A DNA stretch of 64,000 bases from WHTX01 sp038255145 (GTDB lineage Bacteria; Actinomycetota; Acidimicrobiia; Acidimicrobiales; CAIXPF01). The stretch lies in the NCBI GenBank assembly GCA_038255145.1, contig JBBSLP010000009.1:1-64000 (forward strand), in the 5' to 3' direction. Position 1 is the stretch's first letter; the number at the start of each line of letters is the position of its first letter. This document shows, piece after piece, positions 34,655 through 43,484 of this stretch. The notes under the pieces are model-generated. The model saw nothing but the letters and a program-made list of their open reading frames with translations. It made no database searches and was not told the DNA's origin. Both the position numbers and the translations under genes were made by a program.

Positions 34655-35704
34655 GTGTGGCTGCGTGACGTCCCCGCGGTGGGGCTGACGGCCGCCGACC
34701 TGGCGGCCACCGTGGACACCATCGTGGACTGCCAGCTGCCCTCGGGCATGATCCCCTGGTTCCCCGGCGGCCACGCCGACCCCTGGAACCACACCGAGGC
34801 GGCCATGGCCCTGGTGGTGGGGGGCCGCCGGGTCGAGGCCGACCGGGCCTTCGAGTGGTTGGCCACCCGGCAGCGCCCCGATGGGGCCTGGCACCGCTAC
34901 GAGCTGGCCGACGGCATCGAGGAGGACAAGCTCGACGCCAACGTGTGCGCCTACCCGGCCACAGGGATGTGGCACCACTGGTTGTGCCACCGCGACCGGG
35001 GCTTCCTCGAGGCGTTCTGGCCCATGCTGCACCGGGCCATCGACTTCGTCCTCGGCCTGCAGACGCCCCGGGGCGAGATCCTGTGGGCCCGCCACGCCGA
35101 CGGCACCCCGTGGCCTTTTGCCCTGCTCACGGGGTCGTCATCCATCAGCCTGAGCCTGCGTTGCGCCCTGGCCGTGGCCGCCGAGCTGGGCCACGACCGC
35201 CCCCGCTGGGCCGAGTCCGCCGACCGGTTGGACCACACCCTGGTGAACGTGCCCGACGCCTTCGTGCCCAAGGCCCGCTGGGCCATGGACTGGTACTACC
35301 CCGCCCTCGTGGGCGTGTTGGAGCCCGACGTGGCCCGGGCCCGGCTGGCCGAGGGTTGGGACCGCTTCGTGGGCGAGGGCAACGGGGTGCGCTGCGTCAC
35401 CGACCAGGACTGGTTCACCGCCGCGGAGACGTGCGAGTGCGCCCTGGCCCACCTGCGCAACGGCGAGCGTGACCGGGCCACCAACCTGCTGCGCTGGGCC
35501 CAGCAGCTGCGCGACCCGGCCACCGGCCAGTACTGGACGGGCTTCGTCCTACCTCAGGACGTGCACTTCCCCGAGGACGAGCGCTCCACCTACACCGGGG
35601 CCGCCGTGGTGCTGTGCGCCGACGCCGTGGCCCAGGCCAGCCCGGCCGCCGGCCTCTTCGTCGACCCCGCCGTCGTCCGGGGCGGGGCCGGCGAGCTCCA
35701 CTGA
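34655..35704 (+). CDS. Alpha/alpha-toroid (prenyltransferase/squalene-cyclase-like) protein
   Basis: This 349-residue soluble protein has repeated helical pairs with QLPSGMIPWFPGGHADPWNH, QRPDGAWHRYELADG and QTPRGEILWARHADG, the Q-x-x-x-G-x-W-like repeats of the alpha/alpha-6 barrel superfamily. CVTDQDWFTAAETCECAL and DPATGQYWTGFVLPQDVHFPEDERSTYTGA-type text (here split across residues 290-325) resembles glycoside-hydrolase-like toroids, so a carbohydrate-acting role is as likely as a terpenoid one. No DxDD or CaaX signature was seen. It starts with GTG four bases after the methyltransferase stop and completes the three-gene operon. Confidence 0.75.
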   Translation: MWLRDVPAVGLTAADLAATVDTIVDCQLPSGMIPWFPGGHADPWNHTEAAMALVVGGRRVEADRAFEWLATRQRPDGAWHRYELADGIEEDKLDANVCAYPATGMWHHWLCHRDRGFLEAFWPMLHRAIDFVLGLQTPRGEILWARHADGTPWPFALLTGSSSISLSLRCALAVAAELGHDRPRWAESADRLDHTLVNVPDAFVPKARWAMDWYYPALVGVLEPDVARARLAEGWDRFVGEGNGVRCVTDQDWFTAAETCECALAHLRNGERDRATNLLRWAQQLRDPATGQYWTGFVLPQDVHFPEDERSTYTGAAVVLCADAVAQASPAAGLFVDPAVVRGGAGELH

Positions 35705-35750
35705 CGCCAAGGGGGGCCGGGTGGCGGGCGAGAGGTCTGGCGAGATGCCA

Positions 35751-35756
35751 TAGCCT
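35751..35756 (+). promoter_or_regulatory. -10-like TAGCCT before the isocitrate lyase-family gene
   Basis: TAGCCT lies 8 nt before the ATG at 35765. Confidence 0.45.
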
Positions 35757-35764
35757 CCGCGGCC

Positions 35765-36673
35765 ATGGCCGATCTCCTGCGTGACCGCCCCAACGGACGT
35801 CGCCGGCTGCGCGAGCTGCTGGCCGGACCCACGCCGGTGCTCGCCCCCGGCGCCTATGACGCCCTGTCGGCCCGGCTGGTCGAGCAGGCCGGCTTCGATG
35901 TGGTCTACATGACCGGCTTCGGCACGTCGGCGGGTCTGCTGGGCCGGCCCGACGTGGGCCTGCTGGGCATGTCCGAGATGGTCGACAACGCCCGGCGCAT
36001 GGCTGCGGCCATCGACGTGCCCCTCATCGCCGATGCCGACACCGGTTACGGCAACCCCCTCAACGTGGTGCGCACGGTGCAGGAGTACGAGCGGGCCGGG
36101 GTGGCCGGGCTGCACCTCGAGGACCAGATCATGCCCAAGCGCTGCGGGCACATGAGCGGTAAGGCCGTCATCCCCACCGAAGAGATGGTGGAGAAGCTGC
36201 ACGCAGCCGTGGCCGCCCGACAGGACCCCGACCTCGTGCTCATCGCCCGCACCGACTCTCGGGCCACCCACGGCCTCGACGACGCCCTGGCCCGGGCCCA
36301 CGCCTTCCGTGAGGCCGGGGCCGATGTGCTCTTCGTCGAGGCGCTCGAGGGCGAGGCCGAGATCGAGCTCGTGGCCAGGGAGCTGGCCGGGGTGCCCCTG
36401 CTGTTCAACTGGGCCGAGGGCGGTCGCACCCCGCCCCTGCCCTTCGAACGGCTGCAGGAGCTGGGCTACGCCCTGGTCATCATGCCCATCAGCACGCTGA
36501 TGGCGGCGACCAAGGCCATGCGGGCCACCCTGGCCGCCATCCGCGAGGCCGGCACCCCCCTGCCCGCCCTCGGTGACATGACCGGCTTCGACGAGTTCCT
36601 CGACCTCATCGGCCTGCCCGAGGTCCGCACCCTCGAATCCCGCTTCGGCGTCCCCACCCCCGAGACCCGCTAG
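35765..36673 (+). CDS. Isocitrate lyase/PEP mutase-family enzyme
   Basis: This 302-residue (beta/alpha)8 enzyme has APGAYDALSARLVEQAGFD near the N-terminus, IADADTGYGNPLNVVRTV with the metal-binding aspartates (about 86-103), LHLEDQIMPKRCGHMSGKAV carrying the catalytic KRCGH loop (about 116-135), and LIARTDSRA. The KRCGHxxGK loop is the mark of C-C lyases (methylisocitrate/dimethylmalate lyase, oxaloacetate decarboxylase), not phosphonate-forming mutases. Likely substrates are 2-methylisocitrate or related 2-oxo acids. It is a stand-alone gene followed by a hairpin. Confidence 0.9.
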   Translation: MADLLRDRPNGRRRLRELLAGPTPVLAPGAYDALSARLVEQAGFDVVYMTGFGTSAGLLGRPDVGLLGMSEMVDNARRMAAAIDVPLIADADTGYGNPLNVVRTVQEYERAGVAGLHLEDQIMPKRCGHMSGKAVIPTEEMVEKLHAAVAARQDPDLVLIARTDSRATHGLDDALARAHAFREAGADVLFVEALEGEAEIELVARELAGVPLLFNWAEGGRTPPLPFERLQELGYALVIMPISTLMAATKAMRATLAAIREAGTPLPALGDMTGFDEFLDLIGLPEVRTLESRFGVPTPETR

Positions 36674-37029
36674 ACCCTGCCCGGCCGCCGAACAGGCCGT
36701 TTGCGTCGCTTCTCGGCGCGATCCTCCCCGCTGAGCGGGCCAGAACGCGCCGAGGAGCGCCCCGCACGAGCCGGATGAACTTCGGGCGCGCTGACGCCCA
36801 CCGGCGGGCGCGAACGCGCCCAGACTCGCGGTCCACCTGACCCGGCCGACCGGGGGTGCGCTGACCCGACCGGCGGTGCGCTAGACATACCCTCAAAGGG
36901 GTATCACAAGCGATTCGACGTCGATTCGCCCACACGAAGGACCAGGCAAAAGGTCTCTTGGGCGGGGCGCAGGCAAGGCGTCGAATCGGGCCCGCGCCGG
37001 CGGGTTGGGGCCCGCCGGGCGGGGCATGT
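36674..37029. other. Intergenic region with hairpins and degenerate repeats
   Basis: This 356-bp convergent spacer has no convincing gene. It holds a 9-bp stem hairpin (36712-36754), a degenerate direct repeat ending in ggtgcgct (about 36838-36881), an AT-rich hairpin ATACCC-TCAAAG-GGGTAT (36887-36904), and a 10-bp inverted repeat cgattcgacg (36911-36920) with its complement at 36979-36988. Function unknown. Confidence 0.5.
36712..36754 (+). terminator. Hairpin downstream of the isocitrate lyase-family gene
   Basis: CTCGGCGCG (36712-36720) pairs with CGCGCCGAG (36746-36754), with a smaller inverted repeat (ccgctgagcgg) in the loop. It lies 39 nt after the TAG at 36673. Confidence 0.45.
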
Positions 37030-38289
37030 TCAGCCCACGCCGGGGTTGATGGGGGCGGAGCCGATGATGTCGGCGGCTTCGAGCTCGGCCAGCTCGGCGT
37101 CGGACAGGCCGAGGACGCCACCGAGGATCTCGTGGTTGTGCTCGCCGAAGTAGGGGCAGTGGCGGTGCAGGGTGGGGTTGGCCTCCACGAAGCGCCAGGC
37201 GGGGCGGAACTGCTTGTAGCGGTGCATGCCCGGGTGGGGCAGGTGGACCCAGAAGCCCCGGGCCATCAGGTGGGGGTCGTCGAGGATGGCCCCGGTGTCG
37301 AGCACCCTCCCCGCGGGCACGCCCACGGCCTGCAGGGCATCGGCCGCCTCCTGGCCCGAGCGCACCACCGTCCACGCCGTGATCAGGTCGTCGATCTCGT
37401 CGTGGCGGTCCCGCCGCTCGTCGATCGAAAGGCCGGCCAGGTCGACGCGGCCCAGCACCCCGGCCAGGCGGGCCCAGTCATCGTCGTCGCGGCACGACAC
37501 CACCACCCACTGCTCGTCGTGGCCCAGGCCCAGCTCGGTGGGGGAATCGGCCGACCGGTAGCAGCCCTGGGGCACGAAGCGCTCGTCCCGGTTGCCCCGG
37601 TGCACGGGGTCCTCGCCCCGCACCGACGCAGCCACGAAGGCCCCGCCGGCCAGCGACGCCCCCGTCTCCCGCTGGGCCAGGTCGATGGTGGCCCCCTCGC
37701 CGGTGCGCTGGCGCCGGATCAGCCCCAGGACCACGGCGTTCACTGCGGCCAGGCCGGCCACGGGGTCGCCGTAGGAGATGCCCGTCTTGTAGGGCTCACC
37801 GTCGTCGCCGTAACCGGTCAGCGACACCAGCCCGGACATGAGCTCGATCACGGGACCGAAGCCGACGTAGCCGGCGTCGGGGCCCTCCTTGCCGAAGGCG
37901 GCCATGCTGATGACGATCAGGTCGGGCTTGGTGGCCCGCAACACGTCCCAGCCCACGCCCAGCTTGTCGAGCACGTCGGCCCGGTAGTTCTCGATGAGCA
38001 CGTCGGCCTGGGCCACGAGCTGCAGGAACACCTCACGACCCCGGGGTTGGGCCAGGTCGAGGGTGACCGACTTCTTGTCCCGGTTGTAGGCGTTGAAGTA
38101 GTAGCTGGTGTTCCACGGGTCCGGTGAGAGCGGCTGGGGGACCAACGTGCGGATGTTGTCCCAGGCCGAGGGGGACTCGACCTTCCAGATCTCGGCCCCC
38201 ATCTCGGCCAGGCGCATGGTGGCGTAGGGACCGGCCCACATCATGGACAGGTCGACGACCCTGACGCCTTCGAGCGGTAGACGGCGCAC
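37030..38289 (-). CDS. CaiB/BaiF-type (class III) CoA transferase
   Basis: This 419-residue enzyme moves CoA between a thioester and a free acid. LEGVRVVDLSMMWAGPYATMRLAEMGAEIWKVE is the family N-terminus (about 6-38); RDKKSVTLDLAQPRGREVF and LIENYRADVLDKLGV follow. The catalytic Asp is present in GISYGDPVAGL (about residue 167), aligned by its distance to the following RTGEG motif. The acid partner is unknown. Its upstream region is shared with the divergent dienelactone hydrolase gene. The predicted start is GTG at 38289. Confidence 0.9.
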   Translation of the reverse strand: MRRLPLEGVRVVDLSMMWAGPYATMRLAEMGAEIWKVESPSAWDNIRTLVPQPLSPDPWNTSYYFNAYNRDKKSVTLDLAQPRGREVFLQLVAQADVLIENYRADVLDKLGVGWDVLRATKPDLIVISMAAFGKEGPDAGYVGFGPVIELMSGLVSLTGYGDDGEPYKTGISYGDPVAGLAAVNAVVLGLIRRQRTGEGATIDLAQRETGASLAGGAFVAASVRGEDPVHRGNRDERFVPQGCYRSADSPTELGLGHDEQWVVVSCRDDDDWARLAGVLGRVDLAGLSIDERRDRHDEIDDLITAWTVVRSGQEAADALQAVGVPAGRVLDTGAILDDPHLMARGFWVHLPHPGMHRYKQFRPAWRFVEANPTLHRHCPYFGEHNHEILGGVLGLSDAELAELEAADIIGSAPINPGVG

Positions 38290-38474
38290 CCGGCCCCCCC
38301 ATCCCCTGGTTGAACGGGCGTGCCGCCCCGTCGGTCGACGGGCCGGTCAGGTCCATGGCGCGGGGCAGGTTAGCCCCGTGCGGCCGGTGCCGCTCCGGCG
38401 CGGCCACCAGGCGGCCCGACGTGCTGGAATCGGCCGTCACCAGCAACACGATCGAGACAGTGGGACGGGACGCC

Positions 38475-39188
38475 ATGCGCATCGAAGACATCGCCTATAC
38501 GGCCGAGGGGCGGGACATGTTGGGCATGTTGGCCGTGGACGAGTCCTACGAGGGTGCCCGACCGGCCGTGCTCGTGTGCCACGAGGGCCCCGGCCTCGAG
38601 GACCACGCCAAGACCAAGGCCACCCGCCTGGCCGAGCTGGGCTACATCGCCTTCGCCCTCGACTACCACGGCGGCGGCAAGCCCATGGCCGGTGACGAGA
38701 TGATGGCCCGGGTCATGGGCCTCATGGGTGCCCCCGAGGAGACCCGGCGGCTGGGCACGGCCGGGCTCGACGTGCTCCTGGCCCAGCCCGGGGTCGATGC
38801 CAGCCGGGTGGCGGCCATCGGCTACTGCTTCGGCGGCACCATGGCCCTGGAGCTGGCCCGGGGCGGCGCCGACCTCAAGGCCGTCGTCGGCTTCCACTCC
38901 GGCCTGGCCACGGCCCGGCCGCAGGACGCCGCCAACATCACCGGCAAGGTGCTGGTGTGCATCGGCGCCGATGACGCCATGGTCCCCCTCGAGCAGCGCA
39001 TCGCCTTCGAAGAGGAGATGCGGGCGGCCGATGTCGACTGGCGCATGAACGTCTACGGCGGCGCCCGCCACAGCTTCACCAACCCCCGGGCCGACGACTT
39101 CGGCATGGATGCGGTCAAGTACCACCAGCCCACCGACGAGCGCTCGTGGCGGGCCATGATCGACCTGTTCGGCGAATCCATCGACTGA
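38475..39188 (+). CDS. Dienelactone hydrolase-family protein
   Basis: This 237-residue alpha/beta-hydrolase has a catalytic triad typical of dienelactone hydrolases: Cys in AIGYCFGGTMALE (about 115-127), Asp in CIGADDAMVP (about 158-167), and His in GARHSFTNP (about 196-204). PAVLVCHEGPGLEDHAK provides the oxyanion side. Such enzymes hydrolyse cyclic enol-lactones or other small esters. The ATG at 38475 starts just at the family N-terminus; an upstream open frame overlaps the divergent gene and is unlikely. Confidence 0.9.
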   Translation: MRIEDIAYTAEGRDMLGMLAVDESYEGARPAVLVCHEGPGLEDHAKTKATRLAELGYIAFALDYHGGGKPMAGDEMMARVMGLMGAPEETRRLGTAGLDVLLAQPGVDASRVAAIGYCFGGTMALELARGGADLKAVVGFHSGLATARPQDAANITGKVLVCIGADDAMVPLEQRIAFEEEMRAADVDWRMNVYGGARHSFTNPRADDFGMDAVKYHQPTDERSWRAMIDLFGESID

Positions 39189-39250
39189 CCGGTCGTCGAC
39201 CGACGGCTGCGCTCTTGTCGCCGACCATCGCCGTGGGAGACGATGGTCAC

Positions 39251-39610
39251 ATGGCAGAGCTGGATGCGGCGATCCCCGGGGCCACCCACACCGACATCGG
39301 CGGTCTGTCCGTCGACGAGGCCTCGGCCGGGGACGCCCGCATCAAGCGCATCGTCTACCCCCCGGGGTGGAAGTGGTCGACCGACATGGCCCCGGTGACG
39401 GGCACCACGTCGTGCCAGCACGTCCATGTGGGCTTCATCGCCCAGGGGGCCATGGACATCAGCTACGACGACGGCCGCACCATCCAGTTGCGGGCCCCGG
39501 GCTTCGCCGTCCTCGAGCCCGGCCACGACGGTTGGGTGGTGGGCGACGAGTCGGTGGTGTTCATCCAGGTCGACGTGGGCACCGAGACCCAGGCCCGCTT
39601 CGGCCTGTAG
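39251..39610 (+). CDS. Small cupin-domain protein
   Basis: This 119-residue single-domain cupin has CQHVHVGFIAQGAMDISYDDG for cupin motif 1 (two His, one Gly-rich turn) and APGFAVLEPGHDGWVVGDE for motif 2. Two histidines (QHVHV) and one in PGHDGW could bind a metal. The role is unknown; single cupins can be sensors, isomerases or dioxygenase-like. It lies 62 nt after the hydrolase gene on the same strand, so the two might be co-transcribed. Confidence 0.75.
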   Translation: MAELDAAIPGATHTDIGGLSVDEASAGDARIKRIVYPPGWKWSTDMAPVTGTTSCQHVHVGFIAQGAMDISYDDGRTIQLRAPGFAVLEPGHDGWVVGDESVVFIQVDVGTETQARFGL

Positions 39611-39711
39611 CGCCGCGCCGGGCCGGGCCCACCGCCGCCCGTCGTGTCTAGCGACGTCCTCCAACGGGAACGGACCTCCCAGGGCCACCAGGCCCGGACC
39701 GGAGGAACGAC

Positions 39712-39960
39712 ATGCATCACCACACCCGTGCCCGACTGGGCCTGGCTGCCGCCGCGCTGCTCTTGGCGGCCGGTCTCGGCGCGTGCTCCGACGAGGACGG
39801 CGACGGGTCCTCGGTGGACGAGGAGATCGAGAGCGTGCGCAGCACCGTCACCTCGGTGGCCAACGATGCCGGATCCACCGGGTCATCTCTGCTGAACGAG
39901 GCCGAGAAGAAGGCTGACGAGGTCGAGGACGACGTCGACGGCAAGGACGACGGCAAGTAG
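39712..39960 (+). CDS. Small lipoprotein with acidic tail
   Basis: This 82-residue protein has a signal peptide, LGLAAAALLLAAGLGAC, with a lipobox cysteine at about 25, then a very acidic region (SDEDGDGSSVDEEIES) and a Lys/Asp-rich end. A GGAGGAA ribosome-binding site lies 6 nt before the ATG. It is unlike any named family that I recognise. It is probably a surface-anchored protein with an unstructured or single-helix domain. Confidence 0.7.
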   Translation: MHHHTRARLGLAAAALLLAAGLGACSDEDGDGSSVDEEIESVRSTVTSVANDAGSTGSSLLNEAEKKADEVEDDVDGKDDGK

Positions 39961-39990
39961 CGACCGACCCGGGGGGGGCTGCCGGGGCGC

Positions 39991-41091
39991 TCACCGTGCT
40001 GCGGTGACGCCCCAGTCGGCCAACACGGCCTCGGTGTCGGCCCCCGGCGCTGCCAGTTGGCCGGGCCGCCAGCCGTAGCCGGGGAAGGGGCGGCCGGGCA
40101 CGGTGGCCGGGCCTTCGGGGGTGTCGACGGTGTCGAAGAAGCCCCGCTCGGCCAGGCCGTCGGAGGCCAGCAGGTCGGCCGGGGTCATGGCCACGCCGAA
40201 GGGCACCCGGTGCTTCGGGCCCAGCTCGAGCAGTTCGGCCTTGGTGTGCTCGGCGAAGAAGACGTAGCCCTTGACCTTCATGAGCTCGTCGTTCTCGGGC
40301 AGGAGGCGCTGCAGCGGGTCACGGAAGCGGGGTTCGGTCAGTTCGGGGTCGTCGAGCAGACCGAACCACGCCGGGATCTGCCGTTCGAGGCAGAACACCC
40401 CGGCCCAGCCGTCGACGCACGGGTAGATGCCCCACGAACCCCGCACGTGGTTGCCCATGCGCAGCTGCACGGGCTGGCCGTAGGACGTGCCCGGGCCGTA
40501 GAGCTCGTTCATGGATGCGGCCAGCTCCTGCATGGACAGGTCGACCCAGTCGCCCTCGCCCTGGAGCATGGCCCCGTAGTAGCCGCACAGCGCGGCGGAC
40601 GAGGCGTTGAGCCCGGCCAGGTAGTGGGCCTGGTTCCCCCCGGTGACCAGGGGGGTGCGCTCGATGGTGCCGGTCAGGGACATGAGCCCGCCCGAGGCGA
40701 AGCTGACGATGTTGGTGGCCTGGCAGGCGGCGTTGGGCCCGGTCTGGCCGAAGGGGGTGATCGACACGATGACCAGACCGGGCTTGGCTGCCCGCAGGTC
40801 GGTCGGGTCACACCCCCACGACGCCAGGGTGCCCGGGGCCTGGTCCTCGACGATGATGTCGGCCGCCAGTGCCAAGGCCCGGAAGGCCGCGGGATCGGTG
40901 GTGGGGTCGACGGCCACCCGGCGGCTGCCCGCCACCAGGTAGACCTCGTCATCGCTGGTCAGGGGCACGCCGCCGATGGCCTCGGTGCGCACCACGTCGG
41001 CGCCGTACCCGGCCAGGACGCGCCCCGCGTAGGCGGCGGGGATGCCGCCGCCCACCTCGAGCACCCGTACACCTTCAAGGGGCAGGTCCAT
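39991..41091 (-). CDS. CaiB/BaiF-type CoA transferase homologue, catalytic Asp replaced by His
   Basis: This 366-residue protein has the family N-terminus LEGVRVLEVGGGIPAAYAGRVLAGYGADVVR and an ITPFGQTGPNA motif. At the position where class III CoA transferases have the catalytic Asp (22 residues before the GEG turn) it has His in GGNQAHYLAGLNAS. It may therefore be non-catalytic, use another residue, or belong to a divergent subgroup. It follows the ABC exporter operon after 12 nt on the same strand, which may be coincidental. Confidence 0.85.
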   Translation of the reverse strand: MDLPLEGVRVLEVGGGIPAAYAGRVLAGYGADVVRTEAIGGVPLTSDDEVYLVAGSRRVAVDPTTDPAAFRALALAADIIVEDQAPGTLASWGCDPTDLRAAKPGLVIVSITPFGQTGPNAACQATNIVSFASGGLMSLTGTIERTPLVTGGNQAHYLAGLNASSAALCGYYGAMLQGEGDWVDLSMQELAASMNELYGPGTSYGQPVQLRMGNHVRGSWGIYPCVDGWAGVFCLERQIPAWFGLLDDPELTEPRFRDPLQRLLPENDELMKVKGYVFFAEHTKAELLELGPKHRVPFGVAMTPADLLASDGLAERGFFDTVDTPEGPATVPGRPFPGYGWRPGQLAAPGADTEAVLADWGVTAAR

Positions 41092-41103
41092 CGGCCGCGC
41101 AGC

Positions 41104-41958
41104 CTAGCCACGGCCCCGGTCGGCGGCCTCGCTGTCCTCGACGTCGCCCTCGAGGGTGGTGGCGGAGTCCAGGCGGGACAGGCGCGGGTGCCACAAGGGC
41201 ACGCTCTGGCCGGCGGCGAAGGCCAGCCCCAGCACCACGACGAGGGCGCGCGCCCACCGGGCCTGGCGCTGCAGGTCGGTCCGGGTGGCGTCGGCCAGTG
41301 ATCGGGCGTCGGTCGTGGTGGCTGCGTAGCGGTCGAACAGGGTGGCGGCCTCGTCCACCCGATCGTGCACCCGGGTCAGGTCCGCTTCAAGCTGGCGCAG
41401 GTTGGCCGACACGTCGTCGCTCGACGCCGTGGCCACCTCGAGGGCGGCGGAGAAGGTCCGCAGCTCGCCGGCGATGGGGGTGACCGTGGCCTGCAGGTCT
41501 CGGATGGAGTCGCCGAAGGGCACCTCGGGGTCGTACTCGATGCCCAGGAAGGGAGCCCGAGAGGCCAGGCGCAGAGCCCCGTCGACAGCATCGGCCACGG
41601 TGATCAGGGACGGGAAGGTCCTGGCCATGGCATCGAGGCTGCCCGGCAGGTCCTGACCGGTGAGGCGCACGGCACCGGTCAGCACGTCGTCGGACGCCTC
41701 GTAGGTCGTGGCCACCTGGCCCGTCAGCTGCGCGACCGTGCCCAGCGCCTCGTCCACGCCGTCGACCACCCCGCGGGCCGTGCCGATGGTGTCCGACAGC
41801 GTGGCCAGGGCGTCGGCACTCAGGTCGAGGCTGCGCCCGGTGGACCGCTCGACGCTGGAGACGAGGGCCCAGCCCACGACCACGGCCACCAGCCCGGCCA
41901 CGACGCCGAACCAGGCCACGGCGAGGACCGCCCGCCGGGCGGGCACGGGGCCCCTCAC
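41104..41958 (-). CDS. Membrane-anchored coiled-coil protein of the ABC-2 operon
   Basis: This 284-residue protein has an N-terminal membrane helix (AVLAVAWFGVVAGLVAVVVGW, about 10-30), a long helical, coiled-coil-prone outer region with regular Asp/Ala/Leu spacing (about 35-225), and a second helix (ARALVVVLGLAFAAGQSV, about 236-253) before a short cytoplasmic tail. I recognise no named family. Its start overlaps the stop of the ABC-2 permease by 4 nt, so it is probably an accessory part of that transporter. The periplasmic coiled coil could act as an adaptor (inference). Confidence 0.7.
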   Translation of the reverse strand: MRGPVPARRAVLAVAWFGVVAGLVAVVVGWALVSSVERSTGRSLDLSADALATLSDTIGTARGVVDGVDEALGTVAQLTGQVATTYEASDDVLTGAVRLTGQDLPGSLDAMARTFPSLITVADAVDGALRLASRAPFLGIEYDPEVPFGDSIRDLQATVTPIAGELRTFSAALEVATASSDDVSANLRQLEADLTRVHDRVDEAATLFDRYAATTTDARSLADATRTDLQRQARWARALVVVLGLAFAAGQSVPLWHPRLSRLDSATTLEGDVEDSEAADRGRG

Positions 41959-43484
41959 CGTTCGATGGCCAGCCGCCGACGAGCCCCGGCCAGGGCCAGC
42001 ACGAAGGCCACGAGCCCGTACGCCAGCAGCGCGGTCACATCTCGCCGATCGGGCTTCGTCACCAGCAGCATGCTGTCTCGCAACATGGTGATGCCGAACG
42101 TGGCCGGCAACAACCAGGACAGCACCTTGGCGGGGTAGGTGAGCTGGTCGAGGGTCAGGAAGAAGCCGCTGAAGAACAGACTGGCCAGTAGGGCGATCAA
42201 CGTGTACTGCACGGCTTGCGTGTCACTCGACGAGGCCAGGGAGATGACGAAGCCCAACCCTATGGAGGCGAGCAACGTCGTTCCCAGGGCGACGACCAAC
42301 CAGCCCAGCCCGGCGCCCACGGGCACCGACAGCAGGTTCACCACCAACGCAGTCAGGGTCGCGGCCACCAGCCCGCCCACGGCCAGATAGGCCAGGTACT
42401 TGCCGATCAGCGCGGGGGCGGCGCCCATGGGACCGGCCCGGAACAGCTCCACCACCCCCAACTGGCGCTCGCGCACGAAGCTCAAGGCGCCGAACGCCAC
42501 CCCGAACTGCTGCACCAGCAGGGCGATGGCGGCTGGGGCGTAGAAATCGGTCAGGTTGCGGTCCCCGGGCACCACGCTGCGAACGGTGCTGTCGAAGGGA
42601 TGGGCGACCACGATCGGGTCCATGACGGCCAGCGCATCGAGCCGCGACCCGAGTTCGTCGAGATCGGCCTCCAGCTCGGCCAGGGAGTCGGGGGTGGGCG
42701 CTCCGCCCGGACCCGCCGAGTTGCGCACCGCGTCGTAGCGCTGGCGCAACTGCGCCAACGTCGTCGCCGCGTCGTCTTGCGATCCGGCCCCGCCGTCGAG
42801 CCGGGCCAACTGGGTGGCGGCCAACCCCGCACCCAGCCCGACGTCGAGCACGTCCATGGACCGCCCCAGCTCGGCCATGGCCGGCGCGGCGTCACCACCG
42901 ACGGCCACGACCGCCTGCGCCTGGGCCACTGCGTCCGAGGCCTGCCCGACCAGGCCACCGACGACCCCGGCCTCGTCCTGGCCCTGTTCGATGACCCCGG
43001 CCACGACGGCGGCGTTCATCTCGCCCACCGCCAAGCGGGCGGCGAAGGTGACCCCGGCCAGCTCGATGGGGTCGAGGCGGTCGTGGAGGACGATCACCTC
43101 GGCCTGTCGGCCGTCCCGGATGGTGGCGTCGGGGTCGGCGGGGAGGACGACGACCACGTCGACGTCGCCGTCGCGCAAGCGATGCACGGCGTCGGCCTCG
43201 TCGGTCCCCGTCCCGGCGATGGACATGTAGCGGCCGATCTCGCCGCTGTCCCGTTCCAGGCGTTCCATCAGCGGGCCGCCCGGTTGGGTCACGAACCACG
43301 CCCGGAAGGGCTCGGTCCGGTCCCGGTAGCCCAGGCCGAAGGCCAACAGGATGAGGAACGGCCCCAGCACCAGGGTGAGCAGCAGGCGGGGTTGGCGGAC
43401 GATGTCGAGGGCGTCCTTGCGAAAGAAGGCCGACACCTGGAGCACGCCCCGAAGGGGGGAGGGGCGCGGCTGCGACGTTGTCAC
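41955..43484 (-). CDS. ABC-2 type transporter permease
   Basis: This 509-residue membrane protein has a first helix (LLLTLVLGPFLILLAFGLGY, about 33-52), then a large extracytoplasmic domain (about 60-310), and five to six helices at the C-terminus, including IGLGFVISLASSSDTQAVQ and PLWLLPATFGI-like text (LSWLLPATFGITMLRD). RERQLGVVELFRAGPMGA marks the ABC-2 (YhgE/DrrB-like) coupling region. It pairs with the ATPase encoded just upstream (4-nt overlap) and exports an unknown substrate. Confidence 0.88.
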   Translation of the reverse strand: MTTSQPRPSPLRGVLQVSAFFRKDALDIVRQPRLLLTLVLGPFLILLAFGLGYRDRTEPFRAWFVTQPGGPLMERLERDSGEIGRYMSIAGTGTDEADAVHRLRDGDVDVVVVLPADPDATIRDGRQAEVIVLHDRLDPIELAGVTFAARLAVGEMNAAVVAGVIEQGQDEAGVVGGLVGQASDAVAQAQAVVAVGGDAAPAMAELGRSMDVLDVGLGAGLAATQLARLDGGAGSQDDAATTLAQLRQRYDAVRNSAGPGGAPTPDSLAELEADLDELGSRLDALAVMDPIVVAHPFDSTVRSVVPGDRNLTDFYAPAAIALLVQQFGVAFGALSFVRERQLGVVELFRAGPMGAAPALIGKYLAYLAVGGLVAATLTALVVNLLSVPVGAGLGWLVVALGTTLLASIGLGFVISLASSSDTQAVQYTLIALLASLFFSGFFLTLDQLTYPAKVLSWLLPATFGITMLRDSMLLVTKPDRRDVTALLAYGLVAFVLALAGARRRLAIER

